Of a DNA stretch of 64,000 bases, positions 49,755 through 62,845 are shown piece after piece. Positions within the stretch are counted from its first letter, which is position 1. Every line of letters starts with the position of its first letter. Position numbers and translations under genes: made by a program. The stretch is from Acidihalobacter aeolianus. Lineage in GTDB: Bacteria > Pseudomonadota > Gammaproteobacteria > DSM-5130 > Acidihalobacteraceae. Below the pieces are notes generated by a model. The model had not been told where the DNA came from and did not search any database. It was given only the letters and a program-made list of their open reading frames with translations. The stretch lies in contig NZ_CP017448.1 of the NCBI RefSeq assembly GCF_001753165.1, positions 62,001 through 126,000 on the forward strand, given 5' to 3'.

Positions 49755-52594
49755 GCGAAACGCCGCGTTTCGCCGTCGCCGGCCACGTTCTCGACGCAGC
49801 GCCCGCACAGCTCAGGATGCGCGGCATCCTGGCCGATGTCGGCGCGATGATGCCAGCAGCGCGGGCACTTGGCGTGCGCACTGGCCGTCGCGACGATGTG
49901 CAGCGTCTCGCCGTTGGCGAGGGTCTGCGCCGCGGCGTCGGCCGGTGCGGGCTCGCGGCTGACCGCAGCCTCGGAGGTAATCAGCACGAAGCGCAGCTCG
50001 TCGCCCAGGCGCGCCAGCGTCTCGGCGGTCTGCGGGCCGCAGTGCAGCGTCACCTCGGCGTCGAGGTTGGCGCCGATGGCGCCGCCCTGGCGCAGGCCTT
50101 CCAGCACCTTGTTGACCGCCTCGCGCACCTCGATCACCGCGTCCCAATAGGCCGGATCCATGTCCGCGGGCAGCACGCTGGCGTCGGCCAGCCTCGCCGG
50201 GAAGTCGTACCAGGTGGCGAGCAGTACCGAGTCGGCGCGTTCGCCCGGCACGTGGCGCCAGATCTCCTCGGCGGTGAAGCTCAGGATCGGCGCCAGCCAG
50301 CGCGGCAGCGCCTCGGCGAGGTGGTACAGCGCGGTCTGCGCCGAGCGCCGCGCCAGGCTGTCGGCCTGGGTGGTGTACTGACGGTCCTTGATGATGTCGA
50401 GATACAGCGAGCCCAGTTCGACCGAACAGAAGTTGTGCACCTTCTGGTAGATCAGGTGGAACTCGTAGCGCGCGTAGGCCTCGCGCAGCTCGCTCTGCAG
50501 GGCCGCGGCGCGGCTGCAGATCCAGGCGTCGAGCGGCAGCATGTCCGTCGGCGCGACGAGGTTGGCCGCGGGATCGAAGCCGGCCAGGTTGGCGAGCAGG
50601 AAGCGCGCGGTGTTGCGGATGCGCCGGTAGGCGTCCGACATGCGTTTGAGGATCTCGTCGGACACGGCCATCTCGCGGCGGTAGTCGCCGGAGGCGACCC
50701 ACAGGCGGATGATGTCGGCGCCCAGCGTGTCCACCACCTTCTGCGGCGAGATCACGTTGCCGAGCGACTTGGACATCTTGCGGCCCTTCTCGTCGACGGT
50801 GAAGCCGTGGGTGAGGACGCCGCGGTAGGGCGGCACGCCGCGCATGGCCACCGAGGAGAGCAGCGAGGACTGGAACCAGCCGCGGTGCTGGTCCGAGCCT
50901 TCAAGGTAGAGGTCGGCGGGGAAGCCGAGCTCGGGGCGGCGGTCGAGCACGCTGGCGTGGGTGGTGCCCGAGTCGAACCACACGTCGAGGATGTCGGTGA
51001 CCTTTTCGTAATCCGCCACCTCGGCGCCCAGCACCTCGGCCGGGTCGAGGTCGAACCAGGCGTCGACGCCGCGCTGCTCGACGCGCTCGGCCACCGCCTC
51101 GATCAGGCGCGGCGTGTCGGGGTGCAGCTCGCCGCTGATGCGGTGCACGAACAGCGCCAGCGGCACGCCCCAGTTGCGCTGGCGCGAGATGCACCAGTCG
51201 GGTCGGTTGGTGACCATGCCGGCGAGGCGCTCGCGCCCCCAGTCCGGGGTGAACTGGATGTCGGGCAGGGCCGCGAGCGCGGTGGCGCGCAGGCCTTCCT
51301 TGTCCATGCTGATGAACCACTGCGGCGTGGCGCGGAAGATCAGCGGGGTCTTGTGGCGCCAGCAGTGCGGGTAGCTGTGGCGCAGCTTCTCGGCGTGCAC
51401 CAGCGTCCCTCTGTCGCGCAGCACCTCGATCACGTGGGTATTGGCGTCGAATACCTTTTCGCCGGCGAAAAACGGCGTGTCGGCGCGGAAGCTCCCGTCC
51501 GGGCCGACCGGATGGTCGACCTCGAGGCCGTAGCGCAGGCCGGCGACATAGTCCTCCTGGCCGTGGCCGGGTGCGGTGTGCACGGCGCCGGTGCCGGCAT
51601 CGAGGGTCACGTGATCGCCCAGGATCACGGGTACCACGCGGTCGAGGAAGGGGTGGTGCAGCTTCACGCCTTCGAGGTCGGCGCCGCGGCAGCGCGCGAC
51701 CGTGCGCCAGGTCTCGATGCCCCAGCGCTGCAGGGCCGATGCGGCGAGTTCGGCGGCGAGCAGCAGGCGTTCCACGCCGTTCGGTCCCTCGCAGGCGACG
51801 ACCGCATAGTCCAGCTCGGCGTTCAGCGCCACGGCCTGGTTCGCCGGCAGCGTCCACGGCGTGGTGGTCCAGATCACCACCGACAGCGGACCCGTCGCGC
51901 CGGTATCTTCGACCTGGCAGCGGCGCAGCAGGTCGTCGGCGTCGACGGCGGCGAAGCGCACATCGATCGCCGGCGAGGTCTTGTCCTCGTATTCCACCTC
52001 GGCCTCGGCCAGCGCCGAGCCGCAGTCCACGCACCAGTGCACCGGCTTGTAGCCCTTGATTACGTGGCCGCGTTCGATGGTGCGGCCGAGCGCGCGGATG
52101 ATATCCGCCTCGGTGCGGAAATTCATCGTGAGGTAGGGCTCGTCCCAGTCGCCGACGATGCCGAGGCGCTTGAAATCGCGGCGCTGGCCTTCGATCTGCC
52201 CGGCGGCGTACTCGCGGCAGGCCTTGCGGAAGGTGTCCGGCTCGATGCCTTCGCCGACCTTGCCCACGGTCTGCTCGACCTTGTGTTCGATGGGCAGGCC
52301 GTGGCAGTCCCAGCCGGGGACGTAGGGCGCGTCCAGCCCGTCGAGGCTGCGGCTCTTGACGATGATGTCCTTGAGCACCTTGTTGACCGCGTGGCCGATA
52401 TGGATATCGCCGTTGGCGTAGGGCGGACCGTCGTGGAGAATGAAGCGCTCACGCCCGGCGCGCTCGCGGCGCAGCCGATGGTAAATGTCCAGCTCGGCCC
52501 AGCGCGTGAGGGTGTCTGGCTCGCGTCGGGCGAGGTCGCCGCGCATCGGGAAATCCGTCTGCGGGAGATTAAGCGTGTGCTTATAGTCGGTCAC
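49751..52594 (-). CDS. ileS: Isoleucyl-tRNA synthetase
   Basis: A 947-residue class I synthetase. The HIGH motif is [14 protein letters not shown] and the KMSKS loop is [11 protein letters not shown]. The CP1 editing domain includes [13 protein letters not shown] and [17 protein letters not shown]-terminal zinc ribbon CPRCWHH...CGRCVENV marks the bacterial type. The start is GTG 52594 (reads [11 protein letters not shown] like relatives), though no strong ribosome binding site is seen. The open frame extends upstream into the ribF region without coding logic. Confidence 0.95.
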   Translation of the reverse strand: MTDYKHTLNLPQTDFPMRGDLARREPDTLTRWAELDIYHRLRRERAGRERFILHDGPPYANGDIHIGHAVNKVLKDIIVKSRSLDGLDAPYVPGWDCHGLPIEHKVEQTVGKVGEGIEPDTFRKACREYAAGQIEGQRRDFKRLGIVGDWDEPYLTMNFRTEADIIRALGRTIERGHVIKGYKPVHWCVDCGSALAEAEVEYEDKTSPAIDVRFAAVDADDLLRRCQVEDTGATGPLSVVIWTTTPWTLPANQAVALNAELDYAVVACEGPNGVERLLLAAELAASALQRWGIETWRTVARCRGADLEGVKLHHPFLDRVVPVILGDHVTLDAGTGAVHTAPGHGQEDYVAGLRYGLEVDHPVGPDGSFRADTPFFAGEKVFDANTHVIEVLRDRGTLVHAEKLRHSYPHCWRHKTPLIFRATPQWFISMDKEGLRATALAALPDIQFTPDWGRERLAGMVTNRPDWCISRQRNWGVPLALFVHRISGELHPDTPRLIEAVAERVEQRGVDAWFDLDPAEVLGAEVADYEKVTDILDVWFDSGTTHASVLDRRPELGFPADLYLEGSDQHRGWFQSSLLSSVAMRGVPPYRGVLTHGFTVDEKGRKMSKSLGNVISPQKVVDTLGADIIRLWVASGDYRREMAVSDEILKRMSDAYRRIRNTARFLLANLAGFDPAANLVAPTDMLPLDAWICSRAAALQSELREAYARYEFHLIYQKVHNFCSVELGSLYLDIIKDRQYTTQADSLARRSAQTALYHLAEALPRWLAPILSFTAEEIWRHVPGERADSVLLATWYDFPARLADASVLPADMDPAYWDAVIEVREAVNKVLEGLRQGGAIGANLDAEVTLHCGPQTAETLARLGDELRFVLITSEAAVSREPAPADAAAQTLANGETLHIVATASAHAKCPRCWHHRADIGQDAAHPELCGRCVENVAGDGETRRFA

Positions 52595-52635
52595 GAGGGT
52601 GTCTGCCGTCTGGTCGTCGTCGGGTTCGGAAGTGG

Positions 52636-53568
52636 TCAGGTGTCTTGGGCCAGCAGGGCCTCGGCGAGGCTGGCGTCGTGGCGAATCTGGTGCATCAGGG
52701 CATCGAGCGATTCGAAGCGTTTTTCGTCGCGCAGCTTGTGACGTAGGGTCACGCACAGGTGCTGGCGGTAGAGGTCGCCGCTGAAGGACAGTACATGGAC
52801 TTCCAGCAGCAGGTGCTGCCCGTCCACCGTCGGTCGGGTGCCGATGTTGGCGACCCCGTTGGCGTTCAGGCCGGCGTCGGAGGTGACACTGACGGCGTAG
52901 ACGCCGCGCAGCGGGGTGCTGTTCCGGGGCAGCGCGATGTTGGCGGTGGGAAAGCCGATGCTGCGTCCGCGCGCGGCGCCGCTGCGCACGCGCCCGCTGA
53001 AGGCATAGGGACGGCCGAGCAGTCTATGGGCGGCTTCTAGATCGCCTTCGGCGAGGGCCTGGCGGATACGCGTGCTGCTCACCCGAGCGCCGTCCTGTTC
53101 GAAGGTCTCGTGCTTGATGACCTCGAAGACATGTGCCTCGCCGGCGGCGCGCAGGGTGGCGAAGTCACCGGCGCGGTCGCGACCGAAGCGGAAGTCGTCG
53201 CCGACGATCATCGCGCGCACGCCGAGACCGTCTACCACCACGCGTTCGACGAAGTGGTTCGCTTCGAGGCCCGCGAGCTTGCGGTCGAAGCGCAGCAGCA
53301 GGACGCGGTCGACGCCGTGGCGGGCGAATTCGCGCAGGCGTTCGCGCAGCCCGGTCAGGCGCGCGGGGGCGTGCGTGCCGCGGAAGAACTCGTGCGGCAG
53401 CGGCTCGAAGGTGATGACGGCGCTGGGCAGGCCCCGCGCGTCGGCCTCGCGGCGCAGCTGTTCGAGGATGGCCTGATGTCCCAGGTGCACCCCGTCGAAG
53501 TTGCCGATGGTGGCCACGCAGCCGCGATGCTGCGCACGCAGATTGTGGGCACCGCGTATGAGCTCCAT
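52636..53568 (-). CDS. ribF: Bifunctional riboflavin kinase/FAD synthetase
   Basis: 310 residues. The N-terminal FAD-synthetase domain has [17 protein letters not shown] and [14 protein letters not shown]. The C-terminal riboflavin-kinase domain has [13 protein letters not shown] and GVYAVSV. It makes FMN and FAD in the cytosol. Gene order ribF-ileS-lspA is standard in proteobacteria. ATG 53568. Confidence 0.95.
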   Translation of the reverse strand: MELIRGAHNLRAQHRGCVATIGNFDGVHLGHQAILEQLRREADARGLPSAVITFEPLPHEFFRGTHAPARLTGLRERLREFARHGVDRVLLLRFDRKLAGLEANHFVERVVVDGLGVRAMIVGDDFRFGRDRAGDFATLRAAGEAHVFEVIKHETFEQDGARVSSTRIRQALAEGDLEAAHRLLGRPYAFSGRVRSGAARGRSIGFPTANIALPRNSTPLRGVYAVSVTSDAGLNANGVANIGTRPTVDGQHLLLEVHVLSFSGDLYRQHLCVTLRHKLRDEKRFESLDALMHQIRHDASLAEALLAQDT

Positions 53569-53691
53569 GACAGGCGCGCGTCTCCGGGTAGGGTAAATGC
53601 CCGATTATACGCAGGCCGGAGCGGGGACTTTAAGGGTTTCGCCGCAATCGGATGTCCGGCGTGCGACGGCTGCCGCACGCCGGGAGCAGGG

Positions 53692-54297
53692 TCACTTCCT
53701 GAGCTGGGACGCCAGGCCGGTCATCAGACGCAGGGCGTCGAGGGTCTGCGGGTCGCGGGCGACGCGCAGCATCTCTCCCAGGCCGCCGCTCGAAGGCGGT
53801 GCCGAGCGCAGTTCGGCGCGGGCTGCGCCGAGCCCTTCGAGCAGCGTGGCGAGGGTATCCAGCACCCCGTCGCGTTCGAGCAGGGCGAGCAGGTGCGGCA
53901 CGGCCGGCGAGCGTGTGACGCGGTCGGCGAGCGCTAGGCCGTCGGCGGCCAGCCCCGCCAGCCGTCCGATCATGTCGTCGGTCAGCGCGTCCTCGGCCGA
54001 GCCGAGCAGGCGGGCGAGATGGGTGATGCGCTCCAGGTCGCCATTGTCGACCATCGCGGCGATCGCCGGCAGGGCGCGGATCACGCCGCTGCGGTTGACC
54101 CGGTCGAGCATGTCGAGGCCGTCGCCGGCGATGCCGGCCAGGCGGCCCACCATGTCGTCGGTGAGCGCATCCTGCGCCGCCCCGACGAGGCGCGCCAGAT
54201 GCACCAGGCTGTCGAGATCGCCGTTGTCGACCAGTTCGCCGACCAGCGCATCGATGCGTGTCCGCGTGTCCGCGGTCTTGTCTGCGGTTTCGGTCAT
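53692..54297 (-). CDS. DUF1641-family protein of the sulfur cluster
   Basis: A 201-residue protein with two internal repeats (LVHLARLVGAAQDALTDDMV and ITHLARLLGSAEDALTDDMI), each followed by GRLAGxAxDGL, in the DUF1641 pattern. DUF1641 genes are often adjacent to sulfide:quinone-reductase genes, where the protein may anchor or regulate the enzyme. No membrane segment. It is the last gene, 10 bases after the sqr-like gene. Confidence 0.87.
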   Translation of the reverse strand: MTETADKTADTRTRIDALVGELVDNGDLDSLVHLARLVGAAQDALTDDMVGRLAGIAGDGLDMLDRVNRSGVIRALPAIAAMVDNGDLERITHLARLLGSAEDALTDDMIGRLAGLAADGLALADRVTRSPAVPHLLALLERDGVLDTLATLLEGLGAARAELRSAPPSSGGLGEMLRVARDPQTLDALRLMTGLASQLRK

Positions 54298-54307
54298 GGT
54301 GATCTCC

Positions 54308-55441
54308 TCACAGCAGGCCGCGGGCGGAGGCCCAGTAGAGCTGGTTATAGGCCATCTTGAACCAGTGCACGGCGCGGTTCGGCGGCTTCGGCGCGGGCGG
54401 CTGGTTGTAGTTGAACATGGCGTAGGTGGCGCGGTCGCTGCCGGCCTCGATGAAGCAGAACACCTTGCCGTCGTAGTCGCGCACCGGCTCGCCTAGCTTG
54501 ACGATGGCGGCCAGGTTCTCGGCCAGCGCTTCGGCCTCGAAGTGGGCGGTGGAGCCGGCCTTGGAGATCGGCAGGTTGGTGGTGTCGCCGAGCACGTAGA
54601 CGTTGTCGCGCCCTTCCATCTTCAGGCTGTGGCGGTCGGTGGGAATCCAGCCGCTCTGGCCGAGGCCGTTCTCCTCGATCACCGCCATGCCCTTGTGCGG
54701 CGGCACCGCGACCAGCAGGTCGTAGTGGCTCTGGGTGCCCTCCTCGCTGTGCACCACCTTGTTGGCGCCGTCGACCTCCTTCATGTTGAACAGGGTCTCG
54801 TACTGGATGCCCAGGCGGTCGAACTCGCCCTTGGCCCATTCGCCGACGGGCGCCAGCGAATGGATGCGGCCGATCGGATAGGTGTACTGGAACTTGACCT
54901 TGTCGAGGATGCCGCGCTCCTTGAAGTAGTCGTGCAGCACGAAGGTGACTTCCAGCGGGATCATCGGGCACTTGTGCGGTACGCCGACGGCGATGGTCAC
55001 GGTGCCGCCCTGGAACTCGCGCACCTGACGCCACATCTCGATCGCGTTGGCCTCGGTGTAGCAGTTGACTGAGTTCTCGGCCAGCCCCGGGATGGTCTCG
55101 GGCATGGCGCGCGAGCCGGTGGCGATGACCAGCATGTCGTAGCCGTAGGTCTTGCCGCTCTGCGTGGTGACCTGGTTCTGGTCGAGCGTGAAGGTGGTCA
55201 CAGGGTCGACGTGGAACTCGATCTCCGGCTCCAGCAACGAGGTCTGTTCGCGGTAGAGCGCGTCGGTGGCCATGCGGCCGATACTGACGTAGAGCAGTCC
55301 GGGCTGATACATGTGCCGGTCGCTGGCCGACAGCATGGTGATCTGCGCCTTGCCCTGCTTGAGCTCGTGCTTGAGGCGATGTGCGAGGTTGTTGGCGAGG
55401 ATGGTGCCGCCCATCCCGCCGCCGACGATCAGTATCTTCAT
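54308..55441 (-). CDS. Sulfide:quinone-oxidoreductase-like flavoprotein
   Basis: A 377-residue FAD enzyme of the SQR/FCSD family. N-terminal FAD loop ILIVGGGMGGTILAN, second contact MLVIATGSRAMPE and C-terminal VYVLGDTTNLPISKAGSTAH. Only one cysteine (PHKCPMIPLEV) lies in the redox-active neighbourhood, with a second at NCYTEANA. Canonical SQR uses two or three cysteines, so sulfide as substrate is likely but not certain. A C-terminal amphipathic helix (HWFKMAYNQLYW) could bind the membrane. Cotranscribed with tusA and dsrE-like genes. Confidence 0.85.
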   Translation of the reverse strand: MKILIVGGGMGGTILANNLAHRLKHELKQGKAQITMLSASDRHMYQPGLLYVSIGRMATDALYREQTSLLEPEIEFHVDPVTTFTLDQNQVTTQSGKTYGYDMLVIATGSRAMPETIPGLAENSVNCYTEANAIEMWRQVREFQGGTVTIAVGVPHKCPMIPLEVTFVLHDYFKERGILDKVKFQYTYPIGRIHSLAPVGEWAKGEFDRLGIQYETLFNMKEVDGANKVVHSEEGTQSHYDLLVAVPPHKGMAVIEENGLGQSGWIPTDRHSLKMEGRDNVYVLGDTTNLPISKAGSTAHFEAEALAENLAAIVKLGEPVRDYDGKVFCFIEAGSDRATYAMFNYNQPPAPKPPNRAVHWFKMAYNQLYWASARGLL

Positions 55442-55504
55442 GGCCTTCTCCTTTGGCTTTGCGTTGTCGCTGTTGTCGCGCTCCCGCGCTGCGGGGCGCC
55501 GGTT

Positions 55505-55735
55505 CTACTTCGACTTGCGGACGACGACGTGCCAGACGTCGCCGTTCTGGAAGCTTTCAACCATCTCGTGCCCCACCTTCTTCACCCACTCCGGGATGTC
55601 GTTGGCGGAACCCTCGTCGGTGGACAGCACCTCGAGTTCGTCGCCTACCTCCGCCTGTTTGATGCGTGCGATGAGTTCCATTAGGGGACCCGGGCAGAAA
55701 CTGCCGCGGGCGTCGATCGTTTGTCGTTCTGACAT
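55505..55735 (-). CDS. tusA: TusA-family sulfur carrier
   Basis: A 76-residue protein with the conserved persulfide cysteine in DARGSFCPGPLMELI and the hydrophobic tail HVVVRKSK. TusA proteins accept and pass sulfane sulfur. Here it probably takes sulfur from the DsrE-like protein or the sqr-like enzyme. Start ATG 55735. Confidence 0.92.
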   Translation of the reverse strand: MSERQTIDARGSFCPGPLMELIARIKQAEVGDELEVLSTDEGSANDIPEWVKKVGHEMVESFQNGDVWHVVVRKSK

Positions 55736-55760
55736 TGCCGGCTCTCCGTGCGGTGTGGAT

Positions 55761-56147
55761 TTAGAAACTCCAGGTCTGTGCGCCCTGTGCCTCGCTCAGG
55801 AACTTGGTCAGCCCGAGCGGTGCACCGAGGAACGGCAGCAGGTCGTCGCGTCCCACGCCCATGACATCCATCGCCATGGAACATGGATGGACTTTGGCAT
55901 CGCCAAGTTCCACGGCCTGCTCGAAAAGCTGCAGGAAGGGCGGGGCCTTCTTGTCCAGCAGCAACTGGCCGAACGGGCCTTCGTCGGTGATCGCGTCTGC
56001 GCCGTCCTTGAGGAACGGCGCCAGCGCGTTCATCGACAGAAACACCAGCACGTCGCTGCCGCTGACCGCTCCGACCGAAGCGAGCATGCCGGCCATCTGC
56101 AGTTTTTCGCGGGCGGACGAGGTGACGAGGATGCAAATCCTTTCCAT
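55761..56147 (-). CDS. DsrE-family sulfurtransferase-like protein
   Basis: A 128-residue DsrE-fold protein with one probable persulfide cysteine in [13 protein letters not shown] and the N-terminal strand [18 protein letters not shown]. Such proteins hand sulfur to TusA. First gene of a four-gene operon (dsrE-like, tusA, sqr-like, DUF1641), about 42 bases from a sigma-54 promoter. Confidence 0.88.
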   Translation of the reverse strand: MERICILVTSSAREKLQMAGMLASVGAVSGSDVLVFLSMNALAPFLKDGADAITDEGPFGQLLLDKKAPPFLQLFEQAVELGDAKVHPCSMAMDVMGVGRDDLLPFLGAPLGLTKFLSEAQGAQTWSF

Positions 56148-56188
56148 TGTGTCGACTCCCTGCTTGTACGAATTGTCGAACCTTTCTA

Positions 56189-56204
56189 CTCAAGACTTGT
56201 GCCA
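56189..56204 (-). promoter_or_regulatory. Sigma-54 promoter of the dsrE-tusA-sqr operon
   Basis: On the minus strand TGGCACAAGTCTTGAG matches the -24/-12 consensus (TGGCACG-N4-TTGCW) except at the C of TTGC. GG and the -12 G are ten bases apart. It lies 42 bases ahead of the dsrE-like gene and opposite the gene for a sigma-54 activator, which gives the assignment good support. Confidence 0.65.
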
Positions 56205-56265
56205 GCCCGGCAAGGCTGACGCTGCCTGGGTTTGCGCGTATGCTTTGACCTATTGCTGTCACTTT

Positions 56266-56292
56266 TGACATGACGAAACTGACGGGTGTGAC

Positions 56293-56302
<10 letters not shown>
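56266..56302. promoter_or_regulatory. Probable activator-binding dyads overlapping the regulator start
   Basis: GTGTGACATGTCAACAC (56286-56302) is a near-perfect palindrome centred on TGACATGTCA. A related half-like site TGACATGACG occurs at 56266-56275. The first overlaps the ATG of the regulator (56293), and both lie 60 to 100 bases upstream of the sigma-54 promoter, the right distance for enhancer sites. Binding there would also block the activator's own expression. Confidence 0.55.
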
Positions 56303-57651
<1,349 letters not shown>

Positions 57652-57657
<6 letters not shown>

Positions 57658-57669
57658 ACCGGTTCAGCC
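57652..57669. terminator. 18-bp perfect palindrome shared by two convergent stop codons
   Basis: GGCTGAACCGGTTCAGCC spans the junction of the activator and murJ genes. The TGA of each gene lies in one arm (57655-57657, and 57664-57666 on the minus strand). It could act as a bidirectional pausing hairpin. No T-run is present. Confidence 0.45.
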
Positions 57670-59277
57670 GCGGGGGCGTCCGAGCAGCGCGCGCGGGCGC
57701 ACGCCGAGCAGCCACAGCGGTATCGCATAGGCCAGCGCGCCGGCGCCGACCAATCCGCCGAGATGCAGCGCGCGATGCAGCGCATCCCACCCCGTCCAGG
57801 CCGTGGCCGGCGGCGTCAGCCAGTACAGGCAGCCAGCCATGGCGGCACCGGAGACCAGCGCGCGCCAGCCGTAGCCGCCCCAGCGCGGGGTGGCATACAC
57901 GCCGTCGTGGCGCAGCCGGCGGTATAGCAATCCGGCGTTGAGATAGGCGGCCAGCGAGGTGGACAGCGCCAGCCCGGCGTGCGGTCCCGGCAGTTTGAGC
58001 AGATACCAGGGCGTGACGATCAGCGCGGTCAGCGCCATGTTGACCAGCATCGCGACGATGCCGATGCGCACCGGTGTGCGCGTGTCCTGACGGGAATAGA
58101 AGCCGGGAGCGAGCACCTTGATGAGCATGAACGCCGGCAGGCCGCTGGCGAAGGCGGCAAGGCTCATCGAGGCCATGCGCGCGTCCTCGGCATTGAAGGC
58201 GCGGTATTCGATCAAGGCGGAGAGAATCGGGCCGGACAGCAGGGCGAGCCCCAGCGCGGCGGGCACGGCGACGACCAGCGCGATGCGGATCGCCCATTCC
58301 AGGGTCGCCTCGAAATCGGCGGCCGCGCCCTGCGCCTTGTGCTGCGAGAGTTGCGGCAGGATCACGGTGCCGAGCGCGATGCCGAACAGCGCCAGCGGCA
58401 GCTCGACGAATCGATCCGAGTAATACAGCCACGAGATGCTGCCGGCGGCCAGGAACGAGGCCACCAGGGTGTCGAACAGCAGGTTGACCTGCACCACCGA
58501 AGATCCGAACAGCGCCGGCACCATCAGGCGCATGATCCGACGCACGCCCTCGTGCGCCCAGGCAAGCCGGGGGCGCGGTAGCAGGCCGAGACGCAGCAGG
58601 AACGGCAACTGGAAGAGCAGCTGCAGCACGCCCGCGATCAGCACGCCGATGGCCAGCGCGACCACCGGTTCGTGCAGGTGCGGCGACAGCCACAGGGTGG
58701 CGCCGATCAGCGAGAGGTTGAGCAGCACCGGGGTCACCGCGGGCACCGCGAAGCGGCCGAAGCTGTTGAGCACGCCCCCGGCCAGCGCGGTCAGGGCGAT
58801 GAACAGCAGATACGGGAAGGTGATGCGCAGCATCTCGCTGGCCAGCGCATAGCGCGCCGGGTCCGTGGTGAAGCCCGGCGCGAACACGAAGATCAGCACG
58901 GGTGCCGCGACGACGCCGAGCGCGGTGACCACGAACAGCACGCCGCTCAGGGTACCCGCGGTGCTGGCTAGCAGTTCGCGCAGCTCCTCTGGCGACTGGC
59001 GTTCCTTGTACTCGGTGAACACCGGCACGAAGGCCTGCGAGAAGGCACCCTCGGCGAACAGTCGGCGCAGGAAGTTGGGGATGCGGAAGGCGACGAAGAA
59101 GGCGTCGGTCGCGCCGTTGGCGCCGAAATAGACCGCAAGCACCATGTCGCGCAGATAACCGAAGATCCGTGAGACCAGCGTCATGCCGCTGACGACGGCG
59201 GTTGAGCGGAACAGCTTGCGGCTCAGGGGCGTGTCCTCGATGCTCTGGATGGTGGCGCGGTCCGCGCAGGGCGACAC
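57664..59277 (-). CDS. murJ: Lipid II flippase MurJ
   Basis: A polytopic inner-membrane protein (about 14 helices) that flips lipid II for peptidoglycan synthesis. The family opening KLFRSTAVVSGMTLVSRIFGYLRD is followed by GATDAFFVAFRIPNFLRRLF and AFSQAFVPVFTEYK. The start is uncertain: no ATG precedes this opening, and GTG 59277 (537 residues) is the nearest frame start without a clear ribosome binding site. A CTG at SRKLF is the alternative. Divergent from rpsT, the common arrangement. Confidence 0.9.
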   Translation of the reverse strand: MSPCADRATIQSIEDTPLSRKLFRSTAVVSGMTLVSRIFGYLRDMVLAVYFGANGATDAFFVAFRIPNFLRRLFAEGAFSQAFVPVFTEYKERQSPEELRELLASTAGTLSGVLFVVTALGVVAAPVLIFVFAPGFTTDPARYALASEMLRITFPYLLFIALTALAGGVLNSFGRFAVPAVTPVLLNLSLIGATLWLSPHLHEPVVALAIGVLIAGVLQLLFQLPFLLRLGLLPRPRLAWAHEGVRRIMRLMVPALFGSSVVQVNLLFDTLVASFLAAGSISWLYYSDRFVELPLALFGIALGTVILPQLSQHKAQGAAADFEATLEWAIRIALVVAVPAALGLALLSGPILSALIEYRAFNAEDARMASMSLAAFASGLPAFMLIKVLAPGFYSRQDTRTPVRIGIVAMLVNMALTALIVTPWYLLKLPGPHAGLALSTSLAAYLNAGLLYRRLRHDGVYATPRWGGYGWRALVSGAAMAGCLYWLTPPATAWTGWDALHRALHLGGLVGAGALAYAIPLWLLGVRPRALLGRPRG

Positions 59278-59419
59278 GATAGGCAGCGCAACCCCGGCGC
59301 GCAAGTGCCGCCGCTGACGATATCGGCATCCGCCGCCGCTGGAGCATTGACAGGGAGCCCGCTCCCGAGCAAAATACGCGACCTTTCGCTTCACCCAGAA
59401 TTCAGCTTAGGAGTTTCCC

Positions 59420-59680
59420 TTGGCCAACATCGCCTCTGCCAAGAAACGCGCCCGTCAGGCCGTGGTCCGCCGCGAGCACAACGTCATGCTCACCTCGCGC
59501 ATGCGCACCGCCGTGAAGAAGGTCATCAAGGCCATCCACTCCGGCGACAAGAGCGCCGCCGAGCAGGCCTACCGCTCCGCCATGCCGGTGGTCGACAGTT
59601 CCGTGAACAAGGGACTGATCCATCGCAACAAGGCTGCGCGCCACAAGAGCCGCCTGAACGCCCGCATCCGCGAGATGTGA
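59420..59680 (+). CDS. rpsT: Ribosomal protein S20
   Basis: An 86-residue ribosomal protein that binds 16S r[23 protein letters not shown] and the C-terminal [12 protein letters not shown] are canonical. The start codon is TTG (59420-59422) after TAGGAG, matching the UUG start used by rpsT in E. coli, where S20 represses its own translation. The unusual start is therefore likely functional. Confidence 0.96.
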   Translation: MANIASAKKRARQAVVRREHNVMLTSRMRTAVKKVIKAIHSGDKSAAEQAYRSAMPVVDSSVNKGLIHRNKAARHKSRLNARIREM

Positions 59681-59714
59681 TCGCGCCTCGCCGGCGCTTG
59701 CCGTCGGCGAAGCA

Positions 59715-59754
59715 GCAAAGAGGCCCTGCAGGGAATCCTGCAGGGCCTCTTTGC
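59715..59754. terminator. Strong bidirectional terminator between rpsT and proB
   Basis: A perfect 18-bp stem GCAAAGAGGCCCTGCAGG / CCTGCAGGGCCTCTTTGC with a 4-base loop, ending in T-rich text on the rpsT side and A-rich on the other. It serves rpsT on the plus strand and probably proB on the minus strand. Confidence 0.85.
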
Positions 59755-59767
59755 GTTTGTCCGCGGC

Positions 59768-62051
<2,284 letters not shown>

Positions 62052-62309
62052 TCAGACGGGCAGTACGTTGACGTACTTGCGATTATTGGGGCCCTTCACC
62101 ACGAAGCTGACCTGACCGTCGATCTTGGAGAACAACGTATGGTCACGTCCCAGGCCGACGTTGAGGCCGGGGTGAAACTGGGTGCCGCGCTGACGGACGA
62201 TGATGCTGCCGGCGCTGACAACCTGGCCGCCAAAGCGCTTGACGCCCAGGCGTTTCGATTCCGAATCGCGGCCGTTACGCGTGCTGCCGCCTGCCTTTTT
62301 ATGTGCCAT
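62052..62309 (-). CDS. rpmA: Ribosomal protein L27
   Basis: An 85-residue protein with the conserved N-terminus [20 protein letters not shown] that reaches the peptidyl-transferase centre. [22 protein letters not shown] completes the signature. Downstream of rplU by 27 bases. Confidence 0.97.
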   Translation of the reverse strand: MAHKKAGGSTRNGRDSESKRLGVKRFGGQVVSAGSIIVRQRGTQFHPGLNVGLGRDHTLFSKIDGQVSFVVKGPNNRKYVNVLPV

Positions 62310-62336
62310 TTCCGATTACCTCTCGCGTTTCGCCGC

Positions 62337-62648
62337 TCAGCCCTGGATGGCGCCGATCTGAACTTCGGTGTAGTCCTGACGATGCCCCATCTGCTTGCGA
62401 TGGTGCTTGCGTCGACGCATTTTCACGATTTCGATCTTTTCGCCGCGGCCGTGCTTGCGCACCGTGGCAGCGACCTTGCCGCCATCGATGTAGGGCTTGC
62501 CCACGGTGACGTTCTCGCCGGCGCCGACCATCAGCACCTTGTCGAACTCAACTTCGCCGCCGACATCCACGGCCAGGCGTTCGACCTGAATCACGTCGCC
62601 TTCCGCGACTCGGTATTGCTTGCCGCCCGTAGCGATCACCGCGTACAT
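62337..62648 (-). CDS. rplU: Ribosomal protein L21
   Basis: A 103-residue 50S protein: [20 protein letters not shown] start and [19 protein letters not shown] end. ATG 62648 is chosen over a longer open frame because it gives the canonical start and length. Divergent from ispB, as is general in proteobacteria. Confidence 0.97.
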   Translation of the reverse strand: MYAVIATGGKQYRVAEGDVIQVERLAVDVGGEVEFDKVLMVGAGENVTVGKPYIDGGKVAATVRKHGRGEKIEIVKMRRRKHHRKQMGHRQDYTEVQIGAIQG

Positions 62649-62748
62649 GATGGAATCTCCGCAACTGCTGCCAAAAAAGAGGCGGGATTCTAGCTCGCCA
62701 CGCACATCAGGGTCAATGCCCGCAAGCGTGACCGACTCCGCGGTACGC

Positions 62749-62777
62749 TTGACACCCTGGCCACCCCTCCCTAGCAT
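62749..62777 (+). promoter_or_regulatory. Predicted sigma-70 promoter of ispB
   Basis: TTGACA (62749-62754), 17-bp spacer and TAGCAT (62772-62777) lie about 70 bases before ispB in the divergent rplU/ispB interval. A perfect -35 and a 4-of-6 -10. Confidence 0.55.
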
Positions 62778-62845
62778 GCGCGGACCGCGCCAATATTAAA
62801 CTTCGACTTATTTCCATAACACGAGCAAGGCCGTACTTTAAATCT

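Noticed and set aside
49817-52741. 974-codon plus-strand frame opposite ileS
   Set aside because: ileS on the minus strand has all synthetase motifs. The plus-strand translation is biased and motif-free.
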